DNA of 5,410 nt from Methanobacterium sp. (GCA_003164415.1 PLTK01000119.1:1-5410), one strand, 5' to 3'. Numbered from the stretch's first letter, positions 1 to 5,410 are shown. The notes: generated by a model from the sequence alone, not told the origin. Made by a program: numbers and translations.

Positions 1-138
1 TTTAAGGGCCATAATGAGATTTCATTCACTTTAATAGGCCATAAAAATGATTTAAAAAGTATAAGAAACGAAAGTTTAGGTATTAATAATGGTCTAATTA
101 TGATAAATAAAAGTACTGTGGAAAACAGGGTAATATAA
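1..138 (+). CDS. 3' end of an unrecognised gene (partial)
   Basis: Frame 1 is open from the first base to a TAA at 136-138, giving 45 residues that end in STVENRVI. The other two plus frames stop within the first 35 bases. The segment looks like a protein C-terminus: it has alternating strand-like stretches (EISFTLIG, NNGLIMINK) around a charged helix-like part (HKNDLKSIRNES). This would suit a small alpha/beta domain. I do not recognise the family and assign no function. A 45-codon open frame is only moderately unlikely by chance in DNA this AT-rich. The hairpin and oligo-T tracts shortly downstream support a real gene end. The start lies outside the window. Confidence 0.55.
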   Translation, partial: FKGHNEISFTLIGHKNDLKSIRNESLGINNGLIMINKSTVENRVI

Positions 139-151
139 AACAATTTTATTT

Positions 152-207
152 AGGTTAGTAAACCTTATTTTTTGCAAATCTTGGTAATATTGTTTTATTT
201 TTTTTTT
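152..207 (+). terminator. Hairpin plus oligo-T termination region
   Basis: A short inverted repeat, AGGTT (152-156) and AACCT (161-165) around a 4-base loop, is followed by T6 at 168-173 and by T10 at 198-207. The stop codon of the left-edge gene is 13 bases before the stem. Archaeal RNA polymerase terminates at oligo-T runs without needing a strong hairpin, so either tract could serve. A further T7 lies at 247-253. The stem is weak, so the T runs carry most of the evidence. Confidence 0.45.
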
Positions 208-286
208 AACTGTTTTATCTGTCTGATAAATCATTTAAACATAGAATTTTTTTGTGATATTTTGGACTATTAACAAGCCTCAGAGC

Positions 287-682
287 TTATTTGGGTGTTT
301 CTCGTAGTACAAATGAATTTCCATATAGATCTGCAATTATTGCTTGTGTTCCATATGCTTGTGATTGTGGTTCCATCAGTATTTTTACACCTTTTTTTCT
401 CAATTCTTCAACCGTGCTTTCACAATTATCCACTATAAATATATAGGATGTTTTTCCAATTTGATTCATCAAATCTGCTGCCTTTTCCTCACCCATGATC
501 TTGGGGTCAGGAACCTGTAATAATATCTCTGTATCCTTTCCCTCCTTTGGTGCTACAGTTAGAAAATGTATTGGACCCTGGACATCGGTGACTTTCTCGA
601 ATCCTAATTTTTGAGTATAGAATTCAAAGGCTTCATCTAAATCTTCTACTATCACAGGCACTATTGAAAGTCTTAGAATCAT
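287..682 (-). CDS. VOC-family (glyoxalase/bleomycin-resistance fold) protein
   Basis: The product is 131 residues, the usual length of a single-chain VOC protein with two beta-alpha-beta-beta-beta modules that pair or dimerise around a cavity. Module 1 carries the family signature near the N-terminus, VPVIVEDLDEAFEFYTQKLGF (about residues 8-28). Module 2 runs from SYIFIVDNCESTVEELRKKGV (about 79-99) to the closing IIADLYGNSFVLRE (about 115-128). Aligned by eye, positions usually filled by metal-binding His and Glu hold Ile7 and Val125, so a classical metal-dependent glyoxalase I activity is unlikely. Ligand binding or another VOC chemistry is possible; the substrate is unknown. The start is set at ATG 682: GGAGTGAT (697-690) is a strong Shine-Dalgarno site 7 bases upstream. 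An in-frame GTG at 694 lies inside that site and is rejected. The gene is divergent from the padR-like gene and has no co-directional neighbour in the window. Confidence 0.88.
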   Translation of the reverse strand: MILRLSIVPVIVEDLDEAFEFYTQKLGFEKVTDVQGPIHFLTVAPKEGKDTEILLQVPDPKIMGEEKAADLMNQIGKTSYIFIVDNCESTVEELRKKGVKILMEPQSQAYGTQAIIADLYGNSFVLRETPK

Positions 683-689
683 ATTCGTT

Positions 690-697
690 ATCACTCC
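690..697 (-). promoter_or_regulatory. Ribosome binding site that fixes the VOC gene start
   Basis: On the minus strand the bases read GGAGTGAT, close to the archaeal consensus GGAGGTGAT, 7 bases before ATG 682. A GTG triplet in frame with the gene lies within this site, so an automatic start call at 694 would be four codons too long. Confidence 0.7.
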
Positions 698-913
698 TTT
701 TTTGTAAAAAGTTATTATATTAAAATTAAACTTAAAAACATTTAACTGTTAGTATTACAATTATTATTGGTCATAACATGGTTTATGTTGAAAATATTTT
801 AATATTTCCTTTATAAATTGATTATTATTCATAAATTATTAATATTTAATTGATGGTATGATCCTACAAGTCTTTTTTTTAAACCTGTTTGAATAAATGG
901 GGATGTGGCCATA

Positions 914-925
914 AGTATATATACT
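914..925. promoter_or_regulatory. Palindromic TATA-like element, candidate promoter of the padR-like gene
   Basis: AGTATATATACT is a perfect 12-base palindrome with a TATATA core resembling an archaeal TATA box. A start site about 25 bases downstream would fall inside the palindrome cluster at 931-989. That is the usual layout for an archaeal repressor that blocks RNA polymerase recruitment. It would give a leader of roughly 160 bases. An alternative TATA-like element, ATATTATAA at 986-994, would give a shorter leader. The element could also be a separate operator half of the same system. Confidence 0.4.
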
Positions 926-930
926 ACTTC

Positions 931-989
931 ATATCAATTTATTGATATCAAAAAGTTGATATGTATAATTGATATCAAAAAAGTGATAT
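931..989. promoter_or_regulatory. GATATC palindrome cluster, likely operator array
   Basis: ATATCAAT (931-938) and ATTGATAT (941-948) form a perfect inverted repeat with a 2-base spacer. TTGATATCAA occurs twice as a perfect 10-base palindrome, at 942-951 and 969-978. GATAT recurs at 944, 958, 971 and 985, so spacings are 14, 13 and 14. The segment 941-962 is repeated at 968-989 with only 2 mismatches in 22, a tandem copy with a 27-base period. Such symmetric, repeated sites directly ahead of a repressor gene are expected of an autoregulatory operator, here presumably for the PadR-family protein encoded 118 bases downstream. No second copy was seen in front of the transporter gene. The assignment to that protein is an inference. 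Confidence 0.6.
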
Positions 990-1092
990 TATAACTACAC
1001 AACTAAGTGTTGGAATTTAATTAATAAAAGTGAAAATGTTATCAAATAATAATGACAGTAACCTTAAATTATTCATTAAAAATGTCATAAAA

Positions 1093-1100
1093 GGGGAGGA
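1093..1100 (+). promoter_or_regulatory. Ribosome binding site of the padR-like gene
   Basis: GGGGAGGA ends 6 bases before ATG 1107. It is a strong Shine-Dalgarno match and fixes the start against the later in-frame ATG (residue 9). Confidence 0.75.
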
Positions 1101-1106
1101 TTAGGA

Positions 1107-1616
1107 ATGAAAGAGGTAGGCGGGTTAAGAATGTGGATACTTCATGTAATAGATGAATTTGGACCCAGTAATGGTGTGGAAATTATGGATAATGTCCAAA
1201 TGCATTATGATCTTCAGTATCCGAAACTGAGGGAACAATTTATCATGCAAGAATGGCACCATAAAGATAACCATGTACATCCACACCATAAGGGCCATGT
1301 ACAATCTAAAAGACTTTTACCCGGTTCCATATATCCCATGTTAAAAAAAATGGTATCTGAAGGTTTAATAACTAAACATCATGATGGAAAATATGATTTA
1401 ACCGACGATGGACAGATCTTAATAACTAATCTATTTGAACATTTTCAACCGCGTAACGAAGATAATAAACCTGTTTCAATAGAAAATTCATTAGCTGAAA
1501 TAAATTGGCAAATATCATACATTGAAGACATTGATAAAAATAAAATTGCCCCACACAAAGAATCAATTGAATTACTCATTGAAAGACTTAACAAATTGGG
1601 GGAATCACTCGAATAA
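1107..1616 (+). CDS. PadR-family winged-helix transcriptional regulator
   Basis: The 169-residue protein is a cytoplasmic DNA-binding regulator, expected to act as a dimer that represses transcription until it binds an effector. The PadR N-terminal winged helix is clear. GGLRMWILHVIDEFGPSNGVEIM (about residues 5-27) gives the first helices. PGSIYPMLKKMVSEGLI (about 72-88) is the recognition-helix signature. KYDLTDDGQILI (about 95-106) is the wing and following helix. A C-terminal helical part (about 125-168) fits the family's dimerisation helix. Odd feature: between the first helices and the recognition helix lies an insertion of about 25 residues with seven His at 51, 52, 56, 58, 60, 61 and 64, which could bind metal. 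The gene precedes a DHA2 efflux pump by 190 bases on the same strand, a common pairing in which PadR proteins control drug export. Repeated palindromes upstream suggest it also controls itself. The family call is secure; effector and targets are inferred. Confidence 0.9.
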   Translation: MKEVGGLRMWILHVIDEFGPSNGVEIMDNVQMHYDLQYPKLREQFIMQEWHHKDNHVHPHHKGHVQSKRLLPGSIYPMLKKMVSEGLITKHHDGKYDLTDDGQILITNLFEHFQPRNEDNKPVSIENSLAEINWQISYIEDIDKNKIAPHKESIELLIERLNKLGESLE

Positions 1617-1663
1617 TTTCAAATTAGATTCCTATAAAAATCACTAACAGACCGAATTTACAA

Positions 1664-1713
1664 GCTATCTTCTAATTTTTCTATTTATATTAGCTATGGC
1701 TATCTTCGAATTT
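1664..1713 (+). repeat. Short direct repeat between the regulator and transporter genes
   Basis: GCTATCTTCTAATTT at 1664-1678 recurs as GCTATCTTCGAATTT at 1699-1713, 14 of 15 bases identical and 35 bases apart. The two copies flank the TATA-like element at 1684-1692. They could be a pair of regulator sites around the transporter promoter, but they do not resemble the GATATC palindromes and may be chance. Confidence 0.35.
1684..1692 (+). promoter_or_regulatory. Candidate TATA box for the transporter gene
   Basis: TTTATATTA is close to the archaeal consensus TTTATATA. A start about 25 bases downstream would give a leader of roughly 90 bases before ATG 1807. A second weaker candidate is CTATAAAAAT at 1632-1641. 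No strong oligo-T terminator follows the padR-like gene (only T5 at 1676-1680), so read-through from that gene is equally possible. Confidence 0.35.
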
Positions 1714-1790
1714 AGAATAGGACTAAAAATGGATGGAAAATATGACAAATGTAAATATAGAAGTAAATAGTGGGATTTTACTAATATTTG

Positions 1791-1798
1791 AGAGGTGA
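1791..1798 (+). promoter_or_regulatory. Ribosome binding site that fixes the transporter start
   Basis: AGAGGTGA lies 8 bases before ATG 1807 and matches the anti-Shine-Dalgarno complement well. The in-frame GTG at 1795 is part of this site, which argues against its use as a start codon. Confidence 0.7.
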
Positions 1799-1806
1799 AT
1801 CAACAT

Positions 1807-3270
1807 ATGGATACAGAAAATGATGTTTTAAAACATTTTAAATTGATCTTATCGGGACTTTTGATCAGTCTCCTAATTGTTTCGTTAGATAGTACTATTA
1901 CAACTACGGCTATGCCTAGGATTATTGCAAGTTTAGGGGGTTTACAATACTATGTTTGGCCATTTACAATTTACCTTACAACTGTAATAATTTCTGCTAT
2001 GCTTTCAGGTAAGCTATCTGATTTTTATGGTAGCAAAAAAATGTTGATAGGTGCATTAATAGTCTTTGTATCTGGTTCAGTTCTTTGTGGATTTTCACAG
2101 AACATGACAGAACTCATAATATTTAGAGCACTGCAAGGATTAGGTGCAGGTATAATTGTAACTATACCAAAGAAAATTGTGGCGGAGATGATCCCACCAA
2201 GACAGCGAGGAAAATATATGGGCTTATTTGGTATTGGCGGCGCTATTTCAAGTGTTATCGGACCCACTCTAGGAGGTTTCATAACAGATTCCCTTGGATG
2301 GCAATGGATTTTCTTTGTAAATGTTCCAGTAGGAATTATTGCATTAAGTTTACTTATTCCATATCTACCAGAATTTGGAGTTATTGTAAAGGAAAAAGTA
2401 ATGGATTACCTTGGAATAATAACCTTTACAGGTGCTTTAACATCATTACTAGTGGCATTGACTTTTAGCCAGCAAAATAATGTTATTTCTCCAGTATTAC
2501 TGGATTCATTATGGATATTCTCGGTAATTATGCTTTTTGGATTTATATATGCTGAAACAAAAGCTAAAGAACCTATATTGCCATTATATCTATTCAAAAA
2601 CTCTGTATTTACTATTTCAACAGTTTCAGTGTTTTTGTTAGGTGCGATAACTTTAGCGGGTACTGTTTACATTCCACTCTTTTTACAATTGGTACAAGGT
2701 CTAAGCCCTTCAGCATCTGGAGCATATCTAACTGTATTGATGTTTGCCATGATTATAACTGCAATTTCATCGGGTCAGATAATCTCAAAAACAGGCACTT
2801 ACAAAAAACTTGCAATCCTATCCTTTGCAGTAGGAACTTTGGGTATGTTCTTACTTTCAACATTGACTCCAAACACATCTAATCTAGAATTAGTTATCTA
2901 TGAAATTATTGTTGGTATTGGTGCGGGTTTAGCAATGCCACTTTTCACTGTTGCAGTACAAAATGCTGTAACAAAAAGAGATTTAGGTGTTGCAACCTCA
3001 TCATCAATGTATTTCGAACAACTTGGAAGTGTAATTGGTTTAGCAGTTTTAGGAACTATTGTAAACATGACATTGAAACTTAATTTACAAAATACCACTG
3101 TAAATATTTCATCACCCCTATTAGTTACAGCCATTCACAATGTATTCTTAGTAGGAGTAATACTGAACATAATCGGATTAGTACTCTGTTTTTTCCTAAA
3201 AGATATATATATGAGTAATGAAATGGAGGAAGAAGGAATAGGGGACGAAAATGCTCAGCTGGAAATTTAA
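1807..3270 (+). CDS. DHA2-type MFS efflux transporter (EmrB/QacA family)
   Basis: The 487-residue inner-membrane protein is a proton-driven exporter of the 14-helix major facilitator group that includes EmrB, QacA and LmrB; length and dense hydrophobic segments fit. The helix-1 signature LDSTITTTAMPRI is near residues 27-39. Motif A, SGKLSDFYGSKK, is near 67-78. Motif B, FRALQGLGAG, is near 106-115. The antiporter motif C, IGPTLGGF, is near 151-158, followed by the DHA2-typical WQWIFFVNVPVGI. The helix-1 Asp (D28) typical of the group is present. The tail is short and acidic. Start: ATG 1807 with a strong ribosome binding site 8 bases upstream; GTG 1795 is inside that site. The substrate cannot be read from sequence: toxic organic compounds, dyes or antibiotics are typical. 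The upstream PadR-family gene is its probable regulator. Gene symbol left empty because orthology to a named pump cannot be shown. Confidence 0.93.
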   Translation: MDTENDVLKHFKLILSGLLISLLIVSLDSTITTTAMPRIIASLGGLQYYVWPFTIYLTTVIISAMLSGKLSDFYGSKKMLIGALIVFVSGSVLCGFSQNMTELIIFRALQGLGAGIIVTIPKKIVAEMIPPRQRGKYMGLFGIGGAISSVIGPTLGGFITDSLGWQWIFFVNVPVGIIALSLLIPYLPEFGVIVKEKVMDYLGIITFTGALTSLLVALTFSQQNNVISPVLLDSLWIFSVIMLFGFIYAETKAKEPILPLYLFKNSVFTISTVSVFLLGAITLAGTVYIPLFLQLVQGLSPSASGAYLTVLMFAMIITAISSGQIISKTGTYKKLAILSFAVGTLGMFLLSTLTPNTSNLELVIYEIIVGIGAGLAMPLFTVAVQNAVTKRDLGVATSSSMYFEQLGSVIGLAVLGTIVNMTLKLNLQNTTVNISSPLLVTAIHNVFLVGVILNIIGLVLCFFLKDIYMSNEMEEEGIGDENAQLEI

Positions 3271-3336
3271 ACATGAAATAAAATCAGTTATTATTGAAAC
3301 TAAATGGATATATATTTCTTAAATTTATCTTAAGAG

Positions 3337-3370
3337 GGTTTATATAACCATTTAATTTTTTTCTTTATTT
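3337..3370 (+). terminator. Weak hairpin plus oligo-T terminator of the transporter gene
   Basis: GGTT (3337-3340) and AACC (3346-3349) form a small stem, followed by T-rich sequence including T7 at 3356-3362. It starts 66 bases after the transporter stop. A second candidate, T8, is at 3443-3450. In archaea the T runs alone are usually sufficient. The sequence TTTATATA inside the hairpin loop could alternatively be a promoter element for the downstream gene. Confidence 0.45.
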
Positions 3371-3470
3371 TAAAGTTCATAATATTAGTTAATGTAATTT
3401 CCAACTTTGAAAATAACACAATAAAATTTAATTTACCTTTTATTTTTTTTGATTGTAAAACACATCATAA

Positions 3471-3480
3471 TATATTTATA
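3471..3480 (+). promoter_or_regulatory. Candidate TATA box of the PAS-domain gene
   Basis: TATATTTATA lies about 90 bases before ATG 3564, after the last oligo-T tract. The whole area is so AT-rich that TATA-like words arise easily, so this is only a plausible position. Confidence 0.3.
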
Positions 3481-3563
3481 ATTTTTAAAAAAATTTATAA
3501 TAAATATTGGACATATTAATGATAATCAAAATTATTTTTTTATTAATTATATTGGGGAATATA

Positions 3564-5410
3564 ATGTTTAACATTGACAATAGAAATGAAATTCTCGAGA
3601 AAAAACTTCTTAAAACAGAAGAAGAATTAGAAAAGATTAAAGAACATGATATTTTCATTTCTAACATTATAGAATATTCATCACAACCTTTTGGTGTAGG
3701 ATATCCTGATGGAAGATTAGGGTTAGTTAATAAAGCCTTTGAGAAACTTACAGGATACTCAAAGGAAGAATTAGAAAAAACTGACTGGTCAGAAATTCTT
3801 ACTCCTGCAGAATTTCGGGATATGGAAAATAAAAAACTTAAAGAACTTCAACGCACAGATCAACCGATTAAATATGAAAAAGAGTACATCCGAAAGGATG
3901 GAACCAGGATACCAATAGAACTACTTGTACATCTTGTAAAAAATGAGGATGGTACTCCCAAATATTATTATTCATTCATAACAGACATCACAGATCGTAA
4001 GCGAACTGAAAAAGATAGACAATCACGTTTAGAGAAGGAACAACAACTAATCGAAGAACTAACAACATCTAATGAAGAATTACAAGCCACAACCGAAGAA
4101 CTCTACAAATCTAATGAAGAGCTTCAAAAATATTCGAAAATGTTATCTACCATATATGAATTGAATCCAGATGCTATTGTACTAACAACACTATCTGAAT
4201 CGAAAATAATTGATTGTAATCAAGAATATTTGAATCAAATTGGTTATACTCGTGAAGAAACAATTGGACACACATCGTTAGAACTTAATTTACTAAGTCC
4301 CGATACACGTAAAGATTATATAGATAAAACTCGAGAAAACAACAAAGTATCTCATTATGAATTGAAGGTAAGACAGAAGGATGGCTCTTTTATTGATGTT
4401 TTTTATTCGGCTAGACAAATAACAGTCAATAACGAACAAATGATACTCAATATAGGTCACGACATCACCAGACGAAAGCAAAATGAAGAAGAGAAGCAAA
4501 AACTTTTAGAAAATGAGCAACAATTAACCGAAGAACTTCAAGTTATAAATAATGAGCTTATTCATCAGGGAAACGAATTATTAAAAATTAATCTTGAGTT
4601 AGAAGAGAGTGAAGCTCGTTTTCATGCTCTTGCTGATAATATTCCTAATTTGGCTTGGATGGCTGAATCTGATGGTACGATCTTCTGGTACAATTATCAA
4701 TGGTATGATTATACTGGCACAACTCTTGATGAAATGCAAGTTTGGGGCTGGCAAAAAATATATCACCCAAACTATGCAGAATCTGTTACAGAAGACTGGT
4801 CAAACAAAATCAAAGAAGGAAAACCATACGAGGATATAGTCCAACTTAAAGGAAAGGATGGAAATTATCGATGGTTCTTAACCAGAGTTACACCTATTAA
4901 AGATGAACAGGGTGAACTAATACGGTGGTTCGGAACTAATACGGATGTTACAGATTATAAAATTGCAGAAGAAAAAATTCAGCAGCAGGCTGACCTTATA
5001 AGTCAATCATTTGATGCCCTAATTGTAGGGCAATTAAATGGAGGTATTGAAAGCTGGAATCAAGGTGCAGAAGAACTTTACGGCTATACTGAAAGTGAAG
5101 CCGTGGGAAAACCAATATATGAATTACTAAATACCTGTTTTTCAATGCCTTGGTCAAAAATAAGTGAAAAAATAGAAAATGGAGGCATGTGGGAAGGTGA
5201 AGTAAAACATAGGACTAAAAATGGAGAAACAGTAATAGTATCAAGCAGAATTCAAAATATAATACGAAATGATGGTTCTACAAAACTATTAGAAACCAAT
5301 CGTGATATTACTGAGAGTAAACGTGCTGAAGAACATGTTTTAAAGCTTTTAGAAGAAGAACAACAACTTACAGAAGAACTTAGTGCTACTAATGAGGAAT
5401 TACAAGCAAC
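3564..5410 (+). CDS. Multi-PAS-domain sensor protein, probable histidine kinase (3' end outside window)
   Basis: The frame is open from ATG 3564 to the right edge: 615 complete codons, no stop. Four PAS domains follow each other at about residues 31-147, 193-306, 350-467 and 475-587. Each ends in the PAS-terminal motif D-[IV]-T, with the Asp at 141, 300, 461 and 581. PAS domains bind small ligands or cofactors, or act as dimer and relay modules, so the protein senses a signal. PAS3 (NIPNLAWMAESDGTIFWYN and DGNYRWF) resembles the PAS_3 fold class. Coiled-coil linkers at about 150-192, 307-349 and from 589 carry EQQL at 159, 318 and 599, then Leu every seven residues. No membrane segment is evident, so it is probably cytoplasmic. 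No kinase domain is reached; a C-terminal histidine kinase is usual for such proteins, but this is inference. Start: GGGG at 3554-3557 lies 6 bases upstream. ATG 3519 in the same frame would add a short hydrophobic stretch with no clear ribosome binding site. Confidence 0.88.
   Translation, partial: MFNIDNRNEILEKKLLKTEEELEKIKEHDIFISNIIEYSSQPFGVGYPDGRLGLVNKAFEKLTGYSKEELEKTDWSEILTPAEFRDMENKKLKELQRTDQPIKYEKEYIRKDGTRIPIELLVHLVKNEDGTPKYYYSFITDITDRKRTEKDRQSRLEKEQQLIEELTTSNEELQATTEELYKSNEELQKYSKMLSTIYELNPDAIVLTTLSESKIIDCNQEYLNQIGYTREETIGHTSLELNLLSPDTRKDYIDKTRENNKVSHYELKVRQKDGSFIDVFYSARQITVNNEQMILNIGHDITRRKQNEEEKQKLLENEQQLTEELQVINNELIHQGNELLKINLELEESEARFHALADNIPNLAWMAESDGTIFWYNYQWYDYTGTTLDEMQVWGWQKIYHPNYAESVTEDWSNKIKEGKPYEDIVQLKGKDGNYRWFLTRVTPIKDEQGELIRWFGTNTDVTDYKIAEEKIQQQADLISQSFDALIVGQLNGGIESWNQGAEELYGYTESEAVGKPIYELLNTCFSMPWSKISEKIENGGMWEGEVKHRTKNGETVIVSSRIQNIIRNDGSTKLLETNRDITESKRAEEHVLKLLEEEQQLTEELSATNEELQA
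4038..4124 (+). repeat. Heptad-coding 21-base tandem repeats in PAS linker 1
   Basis: GAAGAA or GAAGAG followed by a Leu codon recurs at 4053, 4074, 4095 and 4116, exactly 21 bases apart. It encodes Glu-Glu-Leu every seven residues (Leu 166, 173, 180, 187). This is a regular coiled coil joining PAS1 and PAS2. The 53 bases at 4038-4090 reappear at 5358-5410 with about 11 differences. Confidence 0.75.
5358..5410 (+). repeat. Second copy of the PAS linker repeat (runs off the window)
   Basis: This stretch matches 4038-4090 at about 42 of 53 bases and encodes EQQLTEELSATNEELQA against EQQLIEELTTSNEELQA. The middle linker at 4515-4559 is a more diverged relative. The copies point to internal duplication of a PAS-plus-coil unit. 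The repeat is cut by the window edge. Confidence 0.7.

Larger units (their letters stand above)
683..1106. other. Divergent intergenic control region
   Basis: This 424-base gap between divergent genes holds no credible coding frame. From left to right it contains: the VOC ribosome binding site; an AT-only inverted repeat, AAATATT/AATATTT, at 792-807; a TATA-like TTTATAAAT at 810-818, readable on either strand and a possible but distant promoter for the VOC gene; an oligo-T run near 873-880; a perfect 12-base palindrome at 914-925 that doubles as a TATA-like element; the GATATC operator cluster at 931-989; and then about 100 bases of plain AT-rich leader before the padR-like gene's ribosome binding site. 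Nothing recognisable as a structured RNA was seen. Confidence 0.6.
3271..3563. other. AT-rich intergenic region before the PAS gene
   Basis: These 293 bases hold no credible gene. They contain two oligo-T tracts that can end transcription from the transporter (3356-3362 and 3443-3450). There are two TATA-like elements, TTTATATA at 3339-3346 and TATATTTATA at 3471-3480. An AT-only imperfect inverted repeat (3476-3486 with 3489-3500, one bulged base) follows. The element at 3471-3480 is the better placed promoter for the PAS gene, giving a start near 3500 and a leader of about 60 bases. Confidence 0.5.

Noticed and set aside
792..807. AT-only inverted repeat AAATATT/AATATTT
   Set aside because: It is perfectly symmetric but consists only of A and T in very AT-rich DNA, so chance is a sufficient explanation.
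931..989. Possible CRISPR or iteron-type origin repeat
   Set aside because: There are only two copies of a 22-base unit, with no spacers, no cas or replication-initiator gene nearby, and it sits directly ahead of a repressor gene. An operator explains it better.
2025..2282. Minus-strand open frame of 85 codons
   Set aside because: It lies wholly antisense to the transporter gene, whose MFS motifs are continuous here. It has no family signature.
2406..3134. Two further minus-strand open frames (2406-2597 and 2898-3134)
   Set aside because: Both are antisense to the transporter with no recognisable domain; they are shadows of the real coding frame.
3519..3563. Upstream in-frame ATG 3519, giving the PAS protein a short hydrophobic N-terminus
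   Set aside because: The stretch is only about 12 hydrophobic residues, too short for a membrane helix, and has no convincing ribosome binding site. ATG 3564 has GGGG 6 bases upstream. It remains an alternative.
3485..3667. Minus-strand open frame of 60 codons over the PAS gene start
   Set aside because: It is low-complexity Ile/Ser/Phe-rich sequence, overlaps the real gene and AT-rich leader, and has no motif.
4293..4499. Minus-strand hydrophobic open frame of 68 codons
   Set aside because: It is antisense to the PAS2 domain. Its hydrophobicity is a by-product of the charged, A-rich plus-strand codons.
4609..4839. Plus-strand 76-codon frame with a hydrophobic N-terminus
   Set aside because: It is out of frame inside PAS3, whose own frame is continuous and carries clear PAS motifs.

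Overview
The window is AT-rich and gene-sparse. It reads like an archaeal chromosome, most plausibly a Methanobacterium-type methanogen. That assignment is an inference from four things: Shine-Dalgarno sites of the GGAGGTGA type, TATA-box-like promoter elements, oligo-T tracts behind genes, and a PAS-repeat sensor with EQQLTEEL-type linkers, a style common in methanogens. A low-GC Firmicute is the main alternative. No marker gene in the window settles it.

Layout, left to right. Positions 1-138 hold the 3' end of a plus-strand gene that I do not recognise, followed by a hairpin and oligo-T tracts. A minus-strand gene (287-682) encodes a small VOC (glyoxalase/bleomycin-resistance fold) protein. 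A 424-base gap (683-1106) follows. It carries a palindromic TATA-like element and then a striking cluster of GATATC-type palindromes, arranged as a near-perfect tandem repeat, ahead of a PadR-family repressor gene (1107-1616). After 190 bases comes a 14-helix DHA2-type major facilitator efflux pump (1807-3270). A second AT-rich gap (3271-3563), with oligo-T terminators and TATA-like elements, precedes a large multi-PAS sensor protein (3564 to beyond the right edge). That protein is still open at base 5410, after four PAS domains.

How the genes work together: the PadR regulator and the DHA2 exporter form a classic repressor-plus-drug-pump pair. The likely scheme is that PadR binds the GATATC cluster, represses its own promoter and perhaps the pump, and releases DNA when it binds a small molecule. 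The PadR protein has an unusual insertion with 7 His in 14 residues inside its DNA-binding domain, which raises the possibility of metal sensing. The VOC protein is divergent to this pair and could share the control region, but nothing shows that it does. The PAS protein is probably an independent signal-transduction gene; its output domain lies outside the window.

The most unusual features are the tandem operator array, the His-rich PadR insertion, and the strict seven-residue EEL coiled-coil repeats joining the PAS domains. No CRISPR array, tRNA, rRNA, transposon or prophage signal was seen.
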